Below, one piece after another: positions 11,395 to 23,134 of a stretch of 64,000 nt of DNA (its first letter is position 1; each line of letters begins with the position of its first letter). The notes under the pieces are model-generated. The model did not search any database. It was not told the DNA's origin and saw only the letters and a program-made list of their open reading frames with translations. The stretch is taken from NCBI GenBank assembly GCA_963920525.1, contig OY986435.1:264506350-264570349 (forward strand), read 5' to 3'. Made by a program: the position numbers and the translations under genes. Origin of the DNA: Dichetophora obliterata. Taxonomy: Eukaryota; Arthropoda; Insecta; Diptera; Sciomyzidae.

Positions 11395-12320
11395 TTAAGA
11401 GATAGTTGGCGAAATATTCGCCCACTTCGTTTTCAATATCTCTTTCAGGTGGTTTTTGTTTGAAATTTGATGTTTTCGGATGTTATTTTCCAATAAAGAC
11501 CACACATTTTCAATAACATTAAGGTCTGGCGACTGTGTTGACGTCATCATCAATTGTGGGCAGTTGTATATTAGCCTGGTTTGCACAATACCCGCTTTGT
11601 GGTTTTGATCGTCATCCTGGTAAAATCGGCAATTCAATTTTATACCCAGAACCTTTGCATTCTGCAACAAATTGTTCTTCAGGATCTGTAGGTACTTAAA
11701 TTTGTCCATTGTTGTTTCAATAAACGGCAACTTCCCAGTACCAGCAGCTGACATTCAGGCTACCACCGCCACGTTTCACGGTTTATTTTAAGTTTTTTTT
11801 GTTGACTTCGGTATTCGGTTTTCGCCACATATAGCACATACCATCTCAACCGAATAAATTGATCTTCGATTCATCTGCAAAAATAACTGAAGTCCAGTAC
11901 TCTGTGGCCTTGGACATATGTTCTTTGTGGTAGTTGAGTCTGTATAATCTGTTTTTGGGGCAAATAAACGGCTTGTTTCGTGGTACTCGGCCATGAAAGT
12001 TCTTTTTGTGCAAGACACGTCGAATAGTTTCAGCACTACACTGTTTGCTCAACTCAGTTTGAACTTCAAAAGCCATTTTCGGAGCTGAGAGTCACAGGTT
12101 AGCCTTTATCTTCCGTACAATATGCCGCTCGTCGGTTGCATTAAAAATTTTGTTTGGTGCTTCTTTGCTCTTATTGTGCAATCGATTCTTATGGACGAAG
12201 CGCTCGATGATCTTTTGCACTGTAGAGGAATTGATATTAACCATTTCAGCCATTCTTCGCTGCGAGCTGCTGGTTTTAAAATAGTATATAACCAATTCTC
12301 GTTGTTGTAGCGTTGTGCGC
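11395..12320 (-). pseudogene. Tc1-A transposase, frameshifted
   Basis: A DD34E-type transposase read in pieces. The N-terminal helix-turn-helix region at 12,092-12,315 includes LQQRELVIYYFKT and RRMAEMVNINSSTVQKIIERF. The middle at 11,846-12,076 contains RVLHKKNFHGRVPRNKPFI and VIFADESKINLFG, with the first catalytic Asp. The C-terminal part at 11,395-11,754 contains FYQDDDQNHKAG (second Asp region) and QSPDLNVIENVWSLLE (catalytic Glu), ending in Tc1-like fashion. The protein would cut the element at its ends and rejoin it at TA sites. Frame changes near 11,770-11,845 and 12,080 and the lack of an in-frame ATG upstream show it is inactive. Confidence 0.85.
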
Positions 12321-12729
12321 GCTCCTATTTTAAATAATCATAGAAGCAGACACTTGAAGCAAAAACATCAGACTAAAAAGCTAACACAAAGCAATTATAG
12401 AAATAGAACGAAGGCATAGCTAACGAAAGTACCGTTAGACAGCGCAGCATTAGAGTACCGTAACAGAGAGAAGTGACTGCATAAAATAAGCTGCGAGATG
12501 AAATTAAGCAGTATTTTCTGTTCTCTTTTTTTTTAAACAACTAAATATATGTATTCACAATTAATGAAAAACCTTTATTTAACTAGACTTTTTGCTCTTT
12601 TAAATGACACCATATTATCTTTTGTATTCCTGTTAGTTTTGTTTTTATAAAACCCTAAAGTTTAAAGTATGCACTGCATAAAATAAGCTGTGAGCCACTG
12701 TATATAAAGTTAATATTTTGTCCGAAGTC

Positions 12730-13720
12730 CTTTAGCCCTAATGATGCCATTAATACATCTCGTAATGCTCTCGACCAGTTTTTCAATAGTTGCATGTGGA
12801 AGATCACCCGATGGAAGTTCGTCGATGTTCTTTGGGGCCATTTCGTAAGATGCTAGTCGTTTTTTTAGAAAAGCCCCAAATTTTCAAGCAGGTTTAAATC
12901 AGGACTCTCTGCTGGTCATTGAAAAAGATGGGACTACTGATTTTTTACTCATTCTTGAACAATTTTTGCTGTATGCCTCGGATCCCCGTCTTGCTGGAAT
13001 ATCACCTCTTCAGTTGGATATGCGCTTAGATCAACGAAATCTGGCAAATTGGTCTGTAAGATGTTCAAGTAGTCTTCTTTATACCGAAGTAGTGGTCTTC
13101 TCATTACACTGAATATTTTTATAAGTGGACCAATATGCTACCATGTAAAGCAGCCCCACATCATAAAGCTACCACCGCCATGTTTCATCGTTTGTTTAAC
13201 TTGATGCTTCTACAAGTTTTCATGAGGTCGGTGCCAGTAATATGTTTCCCATTCAACTAATAACGGTTAATACGGGTCTCATCAGACCAGATCACACGCT
13301 TCCAATCATTGACACTCCAATGTTTGCACTTTTTGCAGAAATTCAACCACGCTTTCACGTTTTTGTCAGACAATTCTGATTTTTGTGGCTTGATGGTGGT
13401 CTCCAACCCGATTTTTTACAACGCTTTGAGTGCTGTCCACTCACTGACCGACTTTTCAATCTTTTTTCAGTTTTTTTCCGGTGTCTTAGCCACTGGTTGA
13501 GTTAATAAGCGCTCCATGACTCGAGCATCTCTGTCCGAATGTACAATAGATTGGGGTGCTTTTTTGTAACCTTTGAAGCCTTTATATTACGTCATTTCAG
13601 GACATTTAGAATAGTTTGATAGCATATTTATAAGCTTTGTGCTATTTCACTTCATCAACGACCTTTTTCAGTCATTGAAACAACTTTATCTTCAGCTTTT
13701 TTATTAATCATTATCATTTT
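12730..13720 (-). pseudogene. Tc1-B transposase, heavily decayed
   Basis: Translating the minus strand across frames gives an ordered Tc1 transposase. The N-terminus near 13,690-13,560 reads NKKAEDKVVSMTEKGR, then EIAQSL and VTKKHPNL. Near 13,300-13,250 VIWSDETRINRYQ holds the first catalytic Asp. Near 13,190-13,140 is KHGGGSFMMWGCF. Near 13,010-12,960 is EVIFQQDGDPRHTAKIVQE (second Asp). Near 12,905-12,885 is ESPDLNLLEN (Glu). The end near 12,730 reads LRDVLMASLGLKDFG. Many stops and frameshifts leave no long frame. The order, spacing and position within Tc1-B ends make the call firm. Confidence 0.8.
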
Positions 13721-13955
13721 GATAAAAATATAAAAACAGTGCTTTTAATTTAAACGACACAGCAAATTTAACTCCAAATCAAGCAAACACAACTGAATTA
13801 CTTAAATTATTTTTGTTACAACAGTAAATTTCAGCAACAAAAACAAAACGGCAGGAATACCAGTACGGTATTAATAATGAACCGACGCTGACAAATTTGA
13901 ACACGTGCAAAATTAGCTAAATTTAATTTCATGTTAAATTTGTAATATATTTTTT

Positions 13956-14639
13956 ATTTTTGTACATCTTACAAACTTGAACAAATACGTTTTGTTCCTT
14001 AATAAATGAAGCATGTTACTTGAAAAGTGGAAGCGTTATATTGAAAAATTACTCAACAGTAATAAAAAATCCAAGAAAGTGGTAAGCATTTAGTCAGTTC
14101 TGATCGCTATTGTTAATTTTCATTTACCACCCTATTTAAAAAACCTAAATTTCCATATACAATTAAGAAAAAAGACATTTTTGTTTATAAAACCCTTCTT
14201 TCTGAACACAGACTGTAAAAAGTCGTTTTTAGCTAGGGTTAAAATTTGTGGAGATGTATGCAACAGATTTGATCGTGGTTCATCTTAAATTGTTTGTTAG
14301 GCCGCTGACTACAACATTCACTAAAATTATTAAGTTTGGTTGCAGTTTGCCTCTTTCGTGCGCGACTTCTTAAAAACGCTGTTTCATAAAAAAAAAATTA
14401 TAAAAAAAAAGAATAATGAAAGTGAAATTGTTGCATTAATTTTTAATTAAAATCACTATACGAATGATGACACAATTGATTTTATGCCTAGTCTCGATTT
14501 CTCTGACTTTTTTTCAAGTGACTCTACAAATTACTCTGATGACAGTCAATAACTTTCTCTCTTATTTTCTCTCATTAGTAAGATGTATGCAAAATTAGCA
14601 AAAACCTTTGTATTAAAATAGAAATATTTTAGAATAAAT
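13956..14639. other. Non-coding AT-rich DNA
   Basis: No frame, tandem repeat or inverted repeat that I can support. Confidence 0.5.
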
Positions 14640-15130
14640 AAACTTTATTGAATATGGACGGTGGGTGAAGGGCGTGGCCAATCTGAATAAAATAGTTATA
14701 TGATAATTAACTGAACCAAGTTAAAAATAATCAAGTTGATTTACTTTCATACACTTTCTACAACTAGAGATATTACTTTTTAAGTCTTCATTTTGTATGG
14801 GAGGTTGGCGAAGGACATGACATATATTGATGCAATTTTTATATGGTAATTATGTGAGTCAATTAGAGAAAAATATATAGTTAATTTCCTTTTATACTCT
14901 TTCAACAACTTGAGATATTACATTTTTGTTCCTCTTTTTGTAAGGGACATGATAGATTTTGATGAAATTTTTATATGAGTGATTTTTGTAAATCTAGTAA
15001 ATGAAAAAACCAGTTAATTTTTTTTCTTACGCTTTGTACAACTAAAGATATTGCAATTTTATTCATAATTTTGTATGGGAGCTGGGCGAAGGGAGTGTGG
15101 CCGATCTTTATAAAAGTTTATGTAGCGTTT
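14640..15130. repeat. Diverged ~130-150-bp tandem repeat, about four units
   Basis: A motif close to 'TTGTATGGGAG.TGGGCGAAGG.CATG.C..AT.TTGAT..AATTTT.ATATG' recurs near 14,655, 14,797, 14,925 and 15,077. Each time it is followed by 'AGTTAATTT.CTTT.ATAC..T.T.CAAC...AGATATT'. Units differ strongly, so this is an old array. Nothing indicates coding. Confidence 0.65.
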
Positions 15131-16921
15131 TATATTTGTGAAATAGTAATACATTTCATGTACCTACGATGATTCCTTTTATTTTTGTTTCTCATCCCAT
15201 AGGCCTCGCTACACTGTGCGAAATGATTAGCATTTTACTTTAATTCAATCACGAAAAATTGCTGCTAGTTCAATTTTCTATGCATATTTTTCAATTTAAT
15301 TAATCCAAACTTCTTTTATTCCTTAGCCCATATCGGTTTATGGGTAGAAATGGCTTAATATCTGTGATATGTAGCATTTTTTGTGAACAACATGGCGTAT
15401 GAGTAACATTTAATGCTATTAGTTTTGACTAAAATATTTTTTCCTTTTAGTTTGTGTTTAGATCAGTGATTGCCGTACGCAACTGATTGCATGTATGTGT
15501 AATTTTTTAAGCTTTTCACTGAAAGAAATCAAACGTTAAAGCACTTTGAAAGCTTTCTGAAAGTTTTATGGAGAAAAATAATAATAAATCGCCTTGAATT
15601 GAAAAATAATGAAATCATATTAGAATACCTTATTGGTTTATTTTATGTTATATTTGTTTATTTGATGCTTTTTTTTCGTCAGTTTTAGGAAAGTCTATTT
15701 TAGACAAAATTGATTTATAAAACAAAATCAACATAAATTTAAACTATTTTAAACTTTGCAACTACGAAAACATTCAATGCTTATATGAAAAAGCTCTACG
15801 TTTTTAAATTTTATCAAATACTTATAACAGAACTACGCATCGCTTCCTCATATTCTGTCTGCAGACTGAAAGCTTTTAAGCGACGTCAGAGTTTATACAG
15901 GCTCGAATACATGGCTGAAAAATCTCTAAGCTCGAGAGTTAATTTCGAGCATCACTGTTTAGATGTTAAAATTAATATATCTCATTAACCAATTAAGTCC
16001 CCATTCTAATTTTGTTATTTTATTGTTCAAAAGGTAATTTTACCTCCTTTAGGAAAAATATTATTTTAAATGGTGTTCTTCGAAATAAATGACCTTACTG
16101 CAAGAAAAGGAACGACCAAAATTTCTCAAAATTATTTTTAGATAAATTCCGTTCAATGGTAGTTCAAATTTAACATTCGGTGAAGAAGTGTTTGATTTTC
16201 AACGTTTTTGTCAATTTTGTGTACGCAAATTTTTTTTCCTACAATTTAAGTTTTTTATTTCCGTCACTGATGCTCCATACAAATATTTTCCCAAATCGGA
16301 TATGGTCATTTCGTAGTTTTCATTTTTCCGGTACAGTTAAAATGGAATTGCTGATATATTGGTTTAGATATTAACTTTTGTTTTAAAGTTTTTTACAGTT
16401 ATTTCAATAAGTGAGCTTACCTAAAGTGCTATAGTAATTAACTGAAGATTTTGTAATTTTGACCTAAGCTAATGTTCTTCAGATAGTTCTTTCCAGTTCC
16501 ATTCTTTGTGTCTTAAAAAGTTATGCTGGATTTTTTTCAATAAGTTTTTTGATTTGTCTCTTCATTATTTTAATTAATTTAACTTTAATAAGCAATTCAC
16601 CTAATTTTTGCTTGAGGTCTATAACGTTTAATCCAATTTTTTGACTCATTAAAAAAATAATTATAAATTTTGGATCGCTTTTCCGTTTTTTCTTCCACCC
16701 TCAATTATTAATTGTTCTAATATTTGTATTCTTTCCACTAAATAATTTTCATAAAAATAATTCTTTAAAAATTTAACTTTCTGTTTTCTGATGTTTTTGT
16801 GCTCTGCAAAATTGATTTGTCAGTGAGACAAGAAATCGAGCGATTGCAATTGGCTTTTTACCTACTACACCATATCCATTATACACCATATCCTTATTGC
16901 TCGTCACTAGAGCAACAACTT
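15131..16921. other. Non-coding AT-rich DNA
   Basis: The frames at 15,785-15,988 and 16,180-16,374 are short, with no recognised motif and no support from context. Confidence 0.5.
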
Positions 16922-17183
16922 AAGCACGTGTAGTAGCAAAAGTACATGTATACACGAGTACACGGGTTAACTTGTTGACATTTTTAAATATTCGCGTTTT
17001 CAAGATTTAGACGCATCCAAGCCAATTCCCATAGGTTTTTATTGTTTTTGGACAAGAGATTATATTACAATAAGTTTGGCCAGCTTTTTATGGCTTTACT
17101 GGAGCTTATTGAATACTTAATAACGTGAACGAGTGAACTTGCGTACTCGTGTACACGTGAACACTTACTTTTGTAGTACGTAA
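16922..17183. repeat. Degenerate fold-back repeat
   Basis: The left arm (about 16,922-16,996), with AAGTACATGTATACACGAGT, is imperfectly complementary to the right arm (about 17,108-17,183), which includes ACTCGTGTACACGTGAACAC. The pairing continues through GTTAACTTGTTGACATTTTT on the left. CACGAGTACA-type words recur further right, to about 17,220. It is probably a relic of a non-autonomous element. Confidence 0.5.
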
Positions 17184-20100
17184 TTTTTTAAAATATTCTT
17201 GAAAACACGTGTACTCGTATTACACATGTCTACGTGGAAATGGGAGCTCTGCTCGTCACCATCACAAAAACTTTTCAGATTTATAGTGCTGCTGGCAGAT
17301 TTGACATTATTTAATGATATGTTTAGATATATGTTGTAGACAGCATTGCTTATAGTCAAGCAGGATATTGTTATGCAATTAATTTTTTTTTCTTGGAAAC
17401 ATTAATTTTCCAAGCACGGCCAAATAAGTTTAATTAATGTCAAATTAATTAAATAATCTAATAATTGATCGATTTTTCGGTCAAAGTCATGTGTAATTGA
17501 ATATTTGGTTGTGAAAATAGCCACCTTTCAGTTAGAACACTAGCTTCTGGCGAAGCAAAAACTCGTTTCGTTTCTATGGTGCATTTCGACAAACAATCGA
17601 ACACCAATGAATATTGAAATAAATGAAGAAGCAACTAGAACAGATGGCAACCCTTGATAGAGTTGATGGCGGTGATTCAAAATGGCTACTGCTTTGAAGT
17701 GTCATATGATTAGCAGCCATACAATTCATAAGAATGAATTAGAGGATCTGTACATTCATATGCTAGTTTAAACAGTGAGTTGATCACAGCTTAATCACTC
17801 AAAGACTACTGAAGAGGAATATGTAGCGATATCCGAAACAGACTGTCTAGTCAGCTAAGTGATTGACTCTATACAGAGTTGTTGTTGTTGTTGTTGCCTT
17901 CTTGAAAACTCACTTGATCTAAAGCTAACAATCTTTATTCATTAATTATTGATGTTTTTTCATTTTGATCATTCGAAAAGCAAACTTGAAATCATCAGGG
18001 ATATTTTCATAAATTGTATAGGATTTTACATCTTCTTCATCTGAAGCTTCAATTATATTTCTTAACACAGCTTTAAACTCTGAATGTTTCGTACTGTAAA
18101 TAATTCTACTGCTAGTAACGAATGTCGAACACTAGTAAGACATAATTATAATTGATCGATGAATTCACTGTCAATAGTGTTTTGCATCTTCAACTGAATA
18201 ATTTGAAAAGCAATGTCAATCAAAAGCATAAATCTGTGACCTTGCACATCATTCATAGTCTTGAATGTACAAATCCTTTATTCGACTGAGAGTTTAAGAA
18301 ATCAACCTCTTGTTCAGTTGCTAAAAGGCAAGAAAAACTTATGATTTCCTGTCGACAATCATTCAGGCATTAATTGAAACCCTAAGATGTTGCTTCGTTA
18401 TATGCTATGCAAGCATTTAACTTCAACAAGAACTTCGATTAAAGTGTCTTCGATGACTTGGTGAGATGATTAATTCTTTTAAGATTATCTGAAACTACTT
18501 CTATTTGTCTGCACTTTTTTAATTTGTAGCAACAATTTCATTAAATTCGCATTCACATAAAGCAATTAAAATAAACGCTTGCAATTTATGAACTCCCATC
18601 ATGGTTTCATCATGATGAAGAATAAAATCTGTTCTACTATTAAGGAAATAATTTATTTCTTATGCTATAGATAGTTCCACAGAATGCAAATATTTTTCTT
18701 TATACCTGTAATCAGCACTCTTCCACATGCTTGATTTGAAAATTTAAAAAATCAAGACAATTTTGTTGTAAGGTACGGACATTTCTAGCATTTTGTGCAT
18801 GCATATCTTTTTATTCATCCCATCGATCGCCTATTATTTAGTTTTAGATGCCTTTAAAGTTTTTAATTTATATTCTAACCTTTATTTGGTTTTTATTTTT
18901 CATGGTGTTAGATATCAATAGTGTCCTCATTTTTCTAGCAATTTCTAAAGCACTAAACAAGTCATCAAAACTATTTATTCCGTTTAGTTTGTACCAATCA
19001 TTCCATTGTGAAGGGCTCTGTATAGCTTGCACAAGACAAGTTGGGTAGATTTGAAACATTTTATAGAAGAGTTTTTTTATGAAGAAGACATATGTTTTTA
19101 TTGTTTTTATTTGTATTGCCTAAAACAAAATACTTTATAAATATATGAAAAAAAAAATAAAAAGAAATTACAATTTATTTTTCTTACATCTACATTCCAA
19201 TAATATTCATTATATAAAAACTACAACTTTCCTTTTTAGGTGGCTTATTTGACGAATTTTCGCTTAATAACAATGCAATTGAATCAAATGCATTTGTAGC
19301 TAAAAAAATTTTTTTTTAATTTAATATCAAATGCTATTACTTCCTATAAGATTCAGGAAATTTTTTTCATCACGTTTTAACACTTAACACTTAACACCAA
19401 ACAAACAAAAAAACCAATGCATACAACACTTTTTTACGAATTCTATTGCTTCTCTTACTTGTCGCTAGAGTGCATTTTCGTGTTACAAAATATAGCGTTT
19501 AGTTAATACACCGCTAACGCAGTAGACGTCATCAAAATAATTGGAAAAGTCGGTGTAATAGTTATTTTTTCTCATATAAATTTTAATATTAGAAAAGTTT
19601 TCCGAAGCTCAATAAATTAAAGGTTATAATAGATGTTTCCACCTAACATATTTAAAATTTCATAACCTCTACCAAAAACTGGTATCGTTAAGTGCATTGT
19701 CACATCATATGGCATCATGGATTCTGACTCTGCTTATCAGTTGCTATAAATCATATGAGTAACATGTCTACAGAAATCCATGAGGAATAATTCAACGATA
19801 TCAACAAATGTTGTGGAAAAAATGCCAAAAAAGCTACAAACAAAAATCATTGGTTGCTTTTATTTTTACTTAATATACCTGTACAGAAACTTTTACGTGC
19901 AACAGCACGGTCGTTAGACACACAAGCAATAAAAGTAATGCATACATGTGTGCTGTAGACATATGTTGCTGTGTGGTACACATGCATGAAACATAACGCA
20001 ACACATTTTGCTGTGCACATAAAAAAATTACTTAACTTTTGTACTCACAGAGTTTTACTTGACTTGACTTGGTACAAAGATTTTTATTTCCAAAAAAGAA

Positions 20101-20718
20101 TAAAAAATCATGTATCATTTATTTCGTTTATTATGTCTATTTGCAGCATTTTGTGTGCTGCAAAGAAGTCTTGAATATAGTCTTGAATTGAGGAGCAAAG
20201 AAGTCTTGAATATAAAAAATAAAACGATATTGATACCTACAATAATGTTGACTTCATTAAGAAAGATCATGATTTGATGATTATTATGGCAGGTTTGTCA
20301 TATTGTTTCTGACTGTTGGGCTTTTTTTACTTTTGTGATTGGTGCTAACTTTTTTATGTTGATGTTAGGATTTTTTTTTTTTAATCACTTAGCACACTAA
20401 ATTGTTTTATTGCCTTAAAATGTTTTTTTATGTTACGCACTTACACAAAAAAAGAGGCAGAAGCCAAAAATAAATAAATGATTTAACGGGTGTTTACTTT
20501 TGTGTTAAAACTTATAAAACATTCACAATAAAGCCTTACAAAAGTCAGTGTGAAGTAAGCGCAAAATCTTTATTCTACATTTTTTAATTCACCCAAACTA
20601 TTAAATTCTTCGTAAACCTAAAATTTCGGGATTGGCTCTTGTTTTGGAGATATTTAAGAAAAGGTGCAAATTTTTTTCAAAAATCACGCTTTGGCATATT
20701 TACGTAAATATTGTTAAG
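17184..20718. other. Non-coding, possibly very old mobile-element relics
   Basis: A (GTT)5-6 microsatellite lies at 17,879-17,897. On the minus strand, 17,960-18,130 reads EASDEEDVKSYTIYENIPDD, and 18,868-19,059 is a 63-codon frame with LVQAIQSPSQWNDWYKLNG. These look like eroded coding DNA, possibly of a hAT-like transposase, but I see no diagnostic motif. The rest holds nothing I can assign. Confidence 0.35.
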
Positions 20719-20720
20719 TA

Positions 20721-22014
20721 AAGAGTGTTTTTTATAGAGTAATACAAGTTTAAATCATAATAAAACATAGTGGTGTATTTTAAATATCAATGAAACGAGC
20801 TTTATTTGATAGAAAATTTTATGTCATTAATGTTTAAATATGATTTCGGCCATGTGGCCGCCACGGCTGGCGCGTACAAGGCGCAATCTGGAATACCAAT
20901 TTTCATAAACTTTTCGCAGCATTTGCAGCCGTATCTCGCCGATAATTCTTCCAATGTTGATTTCCTGGTGTTCAATTGTTTGTGGTTTATCGACGTAGAC
21001 ATAACTCCAAAGAAAATAACCCAATGTGGTTAAATCACACGATCTTGGGGGTCAATTAATTGGGCCATTTCGTGAAATTATTTATTCGTCAAAAGTTTCC
21101 TTTAGTAAATCAATTGTAGCGCCCGCTGTGTGGCATGTGGGTCCATCCTGTTGGAACCACATATCAGCATGATTAATGCCAGCTAATTGAGGTACGAAAA
21201 AACTTCGAATCATGTTCCTATACCGTTCACCATTGACAGTAACATTCTGACCATCATCGTTTTTGAAGACATATGAGCCAATGACTCCGCCAGCTCATAA
21301 AGCGCACCAAACAGTAATTTTCTGTGGATGTAATGGTGTGGATGGACAAAAGCTTGTGGATTCTCCTCACTCCAAATACGACAATTCTGTTTATTTACGT
21401 ACCCATTCAACCAAAAATGGGCTTCATTGGAAAATAAAATTTTCCATGGAAATTCAAAATCAATATCAATTTTTGATTTAGCCCATTCGCCGAGTTGGCG
21501 GCGCACACGATGGTCGTTTGGCTTTAATTCCTGCACAAGTTGAATCTTGAAAGGTTTTATGCCAAGATCTTTTCGTAAAATCTTCCATAAAGTGGAAGGA
21601 CACAGCCCCAGTTGCTGAGAACGGTGGCGAATTGATTGATTAGGATCATCTTCAATGCTTTCCTGTACAGCGGCAACTGATTCTTCAGTGCGAACTGTTC
21701 GGCGTCTCACGGGGTGCACATTGTCAGTTACAACAAATGTGGTCCGAAAACGATCTATTGTTCTTCGAATTAGCAGCTCTGAAGGACGATTATGGACGCC
21801 ATAAAATGGACGAAAAGCACGATAAGTTTGACGAACAGAATCATTATTTTGATTAAAAGTTTCCACAATTTTCACGCGTTGCTCTGATGTAAGTTAATCC
21901 ACAATAAAATGTCAAAATAAACTTAACAAAAAACAACTATCACCTGTTAAATGGGTGGTCAACTAAAGCAGTAATGACAACTCAAAGTTGTATCACTCTA
22001 TAAAAAACATCCTT
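20721..22014 (-). mobile_element. DD41D (rosa-type) mariner relative, copy 1, inactive
   Basis: It is 1,294 bp long, with inverted ends AAGAGTGTTTTTTATAGAGT (left) and the complement AAGGATGTTTTTTATAGAGT (right). Both lie next to TA (20,719-20,720 and 22,015-22,016). Internal sequence is closely similar to copy 2 at 29,607-30,899 in the same orientation. Its single minus-strand gene is a transposase pseudogene. Confidence 0.85.
20827..21909 (-). pseudogene. DD41D transposase, copy 1, catalytic residues lost
   Basis: The order is an N-terminal helix-turn-helix region (RVKIVETFNQNND, SIRHRSQQLGLCPSTLWKI), ELKPNDHRVRRQ, then the catalytic domain. The first acidic site reads FSNEAHFWLNGYVN, where copy 2 has FSDEAHFW. 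The second, WFQQDGPTCHTA, is intact. The third reads CDLTTLGYFLW, where copy 2 has CDLTPLDYF. So two of the three catalytic Asp are replaced (N and G). The start codon is GTG in place of the ATG in copy 2, followed by a TAA three codons in. Further frameshifts lie near 21,290 and 21,100. The C-terminus SRGGHMAEIIFKH is typical. In my memory of this family 41 residues separate the second and third Asp, hence DD41D. Confidence 0.85.
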
Positions 22015-22016
22015 TA

Positions 22017-22592
22017 TATACATATGTGCAAAATTTTGAATTGATTGGTTGAAATTTGTTTGGGCTATGGTGCTATGAGGCTATTAAAAAATGCAGATTC
22101 TAGAAAAACACGTTGAAAGATTTGGGCTAGATGGACTGTTTTCAAACTTTTAAAGTTTTTTATTTCACACGGCTTCGAATTTTGCCTTAAAATTTGAACA
22201 TCATATTTTCAAGTTGTTTCTGAAGTAATTTATCAATGTTTAAAAATTTAGATTTTCAAAACTTTGCGTGTATTGCAGGTTAATAATGATTTCTTTTAAG
22301 GAATTTTTTCATAACAATTCTATAAACTTTCATCGAATTGAAATCAATTAACCTTCTACCATGAATGATTCATTGCAAGAGATTTATAAAAAATTAATAA
22401 TTGAATAAAATCGACATAAATGATTGAATATGAAACATTCATTCCAATACTAAAATTCCACACAAATTGTGGTCTATCGACCAAAATTGCGGAATTTTTG
22501 GCTTAAGTGCAAAAAATCGTGATTTTTGTATGGAAGTAAGAATTGCAAATCCCAAAACTTGCTATAAAACAAAAGGTTCCAGCCTGGATTTT
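22017..22592. other. Non-coding AT-rich DNA
   Basis: The 71-codon frame at 22,467-22,682 overlaps the left arm of the fold-back that follows and shows no motif. Confidence 0.45.
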
Positions 22593-22868
22593 GGATATGT
22601 GACAGCTGATGGCAAACTGATGATTTTAATCGTTATTCCCAAAAGTGCTGTCTATTGTGTTATCTATTGTCCTTTATATTAAGTAATTTAGTGCTAATTA
22701 ACTCAGTTCAGGAGAATATTTTTTCTAACGAAAAAAATGATATAGGATCAAAGGTTCCAGAAATAGATATTTTTCTTCAAGACCATTTTACGGTATAAAG
22801 GACGATAGAAAGCACTTTTGGGAATAAGAATGAAATTAACTAGTTTGCCATCAGTTATCACATATCTA
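22593..22868. repeat. Fold-back repeat with ~80-bp arms
   Basis: The left arm (22,593-22,680) holds GATATGTGACAGCTGATGGC, ATTCCCAAAAGTGCT and CTATTGTCCTTTATA. The complementary right arm (22,794-22,868) holds TATAAAGGACGATAGAAAGC, CACTTTTGGGAATAAGAATG and TGCCATCAGTTATCACATAT. Arms match imperfectly and the loop is about 115 bp. The right arm touches the 3' end of the minus-strand LINE at about 22,880. Confidence 0.7.
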
Positions 22869-23134
22869 ATATCCCTTTATTGAATTATTTATTTATTTCT
22901 ATTTTAACTATCAACAATCGTTTAACAGTTTGCGTAACAACATATAAATTAGAAAAACAATATGATATAAAACTAATAAAATGTAAACATAATTATATTT
23001 AAGAAACTTACACTTTTATAAATTCATTTTAAACAATTCTTAATAAATTTTGTTTAAAAGTTTGTCTATTCAAAGTGAGATCTATTTCAGCACTTATGGA
23101 ATTGAACGCTAAGCACTTATTATTAATTGGATCA

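Larger units (their letters stand above)
9152..12700 (-). mobile_element. Inner Tc1-like transposon (Tc1-A) with IR/DR ends
   Basis: Ends are CAGTGGCTCACAGCTTATTT at 9,152 and its complement ending at 12,700, each next to TA. Each end holds a second, inner copy of CACAGCTTATTTTATGCAG: about 11,250 on the left (displaced by the insertion of another element) and about 12,480-12,497 on the right. The two ~220-260-bp ends are alignable along their length. This is the IR/DR layout known from Tc1-like elements such as Minos and Sleeping Beauty, where the transposase binds two sites per end. Without the 1.9-kb insertion the element is about 1.66 kb, normal for the group. Confidence 0.85.
9126..13955 (-). 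mobile_element. Outer Tc1-like transposon (Tc1-B), split by a second Tc1-like element
   Basis: The left end is TA then CAGTGGCGAGCAAAACATGA at 9,126. After 24 bp the element is interrupted by Tc1-A, and it resumes at 12,703 with TATAAAGTTAATATTTTGTC. The interrupted halves share a TA at the joint (9,150-9,151 and 12,701-12,702). The right end is degraded. Near 13,920-13,955 the complementary strand reads CATGAAATTAAATTTAGC, comparable with CATGAAATATAAAGTTA of the left end, but the terminal CAGTGGCGAGC is no longer recognisable. The end coordinate is approximate. It carries a minus-strand transposase remnant. Confidence 0.7.

Noticed and set aside
17950..19060. Decayed hAT transposase on the minus strand
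   Set aside because: Scattered coding-like words, but no BED finger, RW or dimerisation motif could be found.
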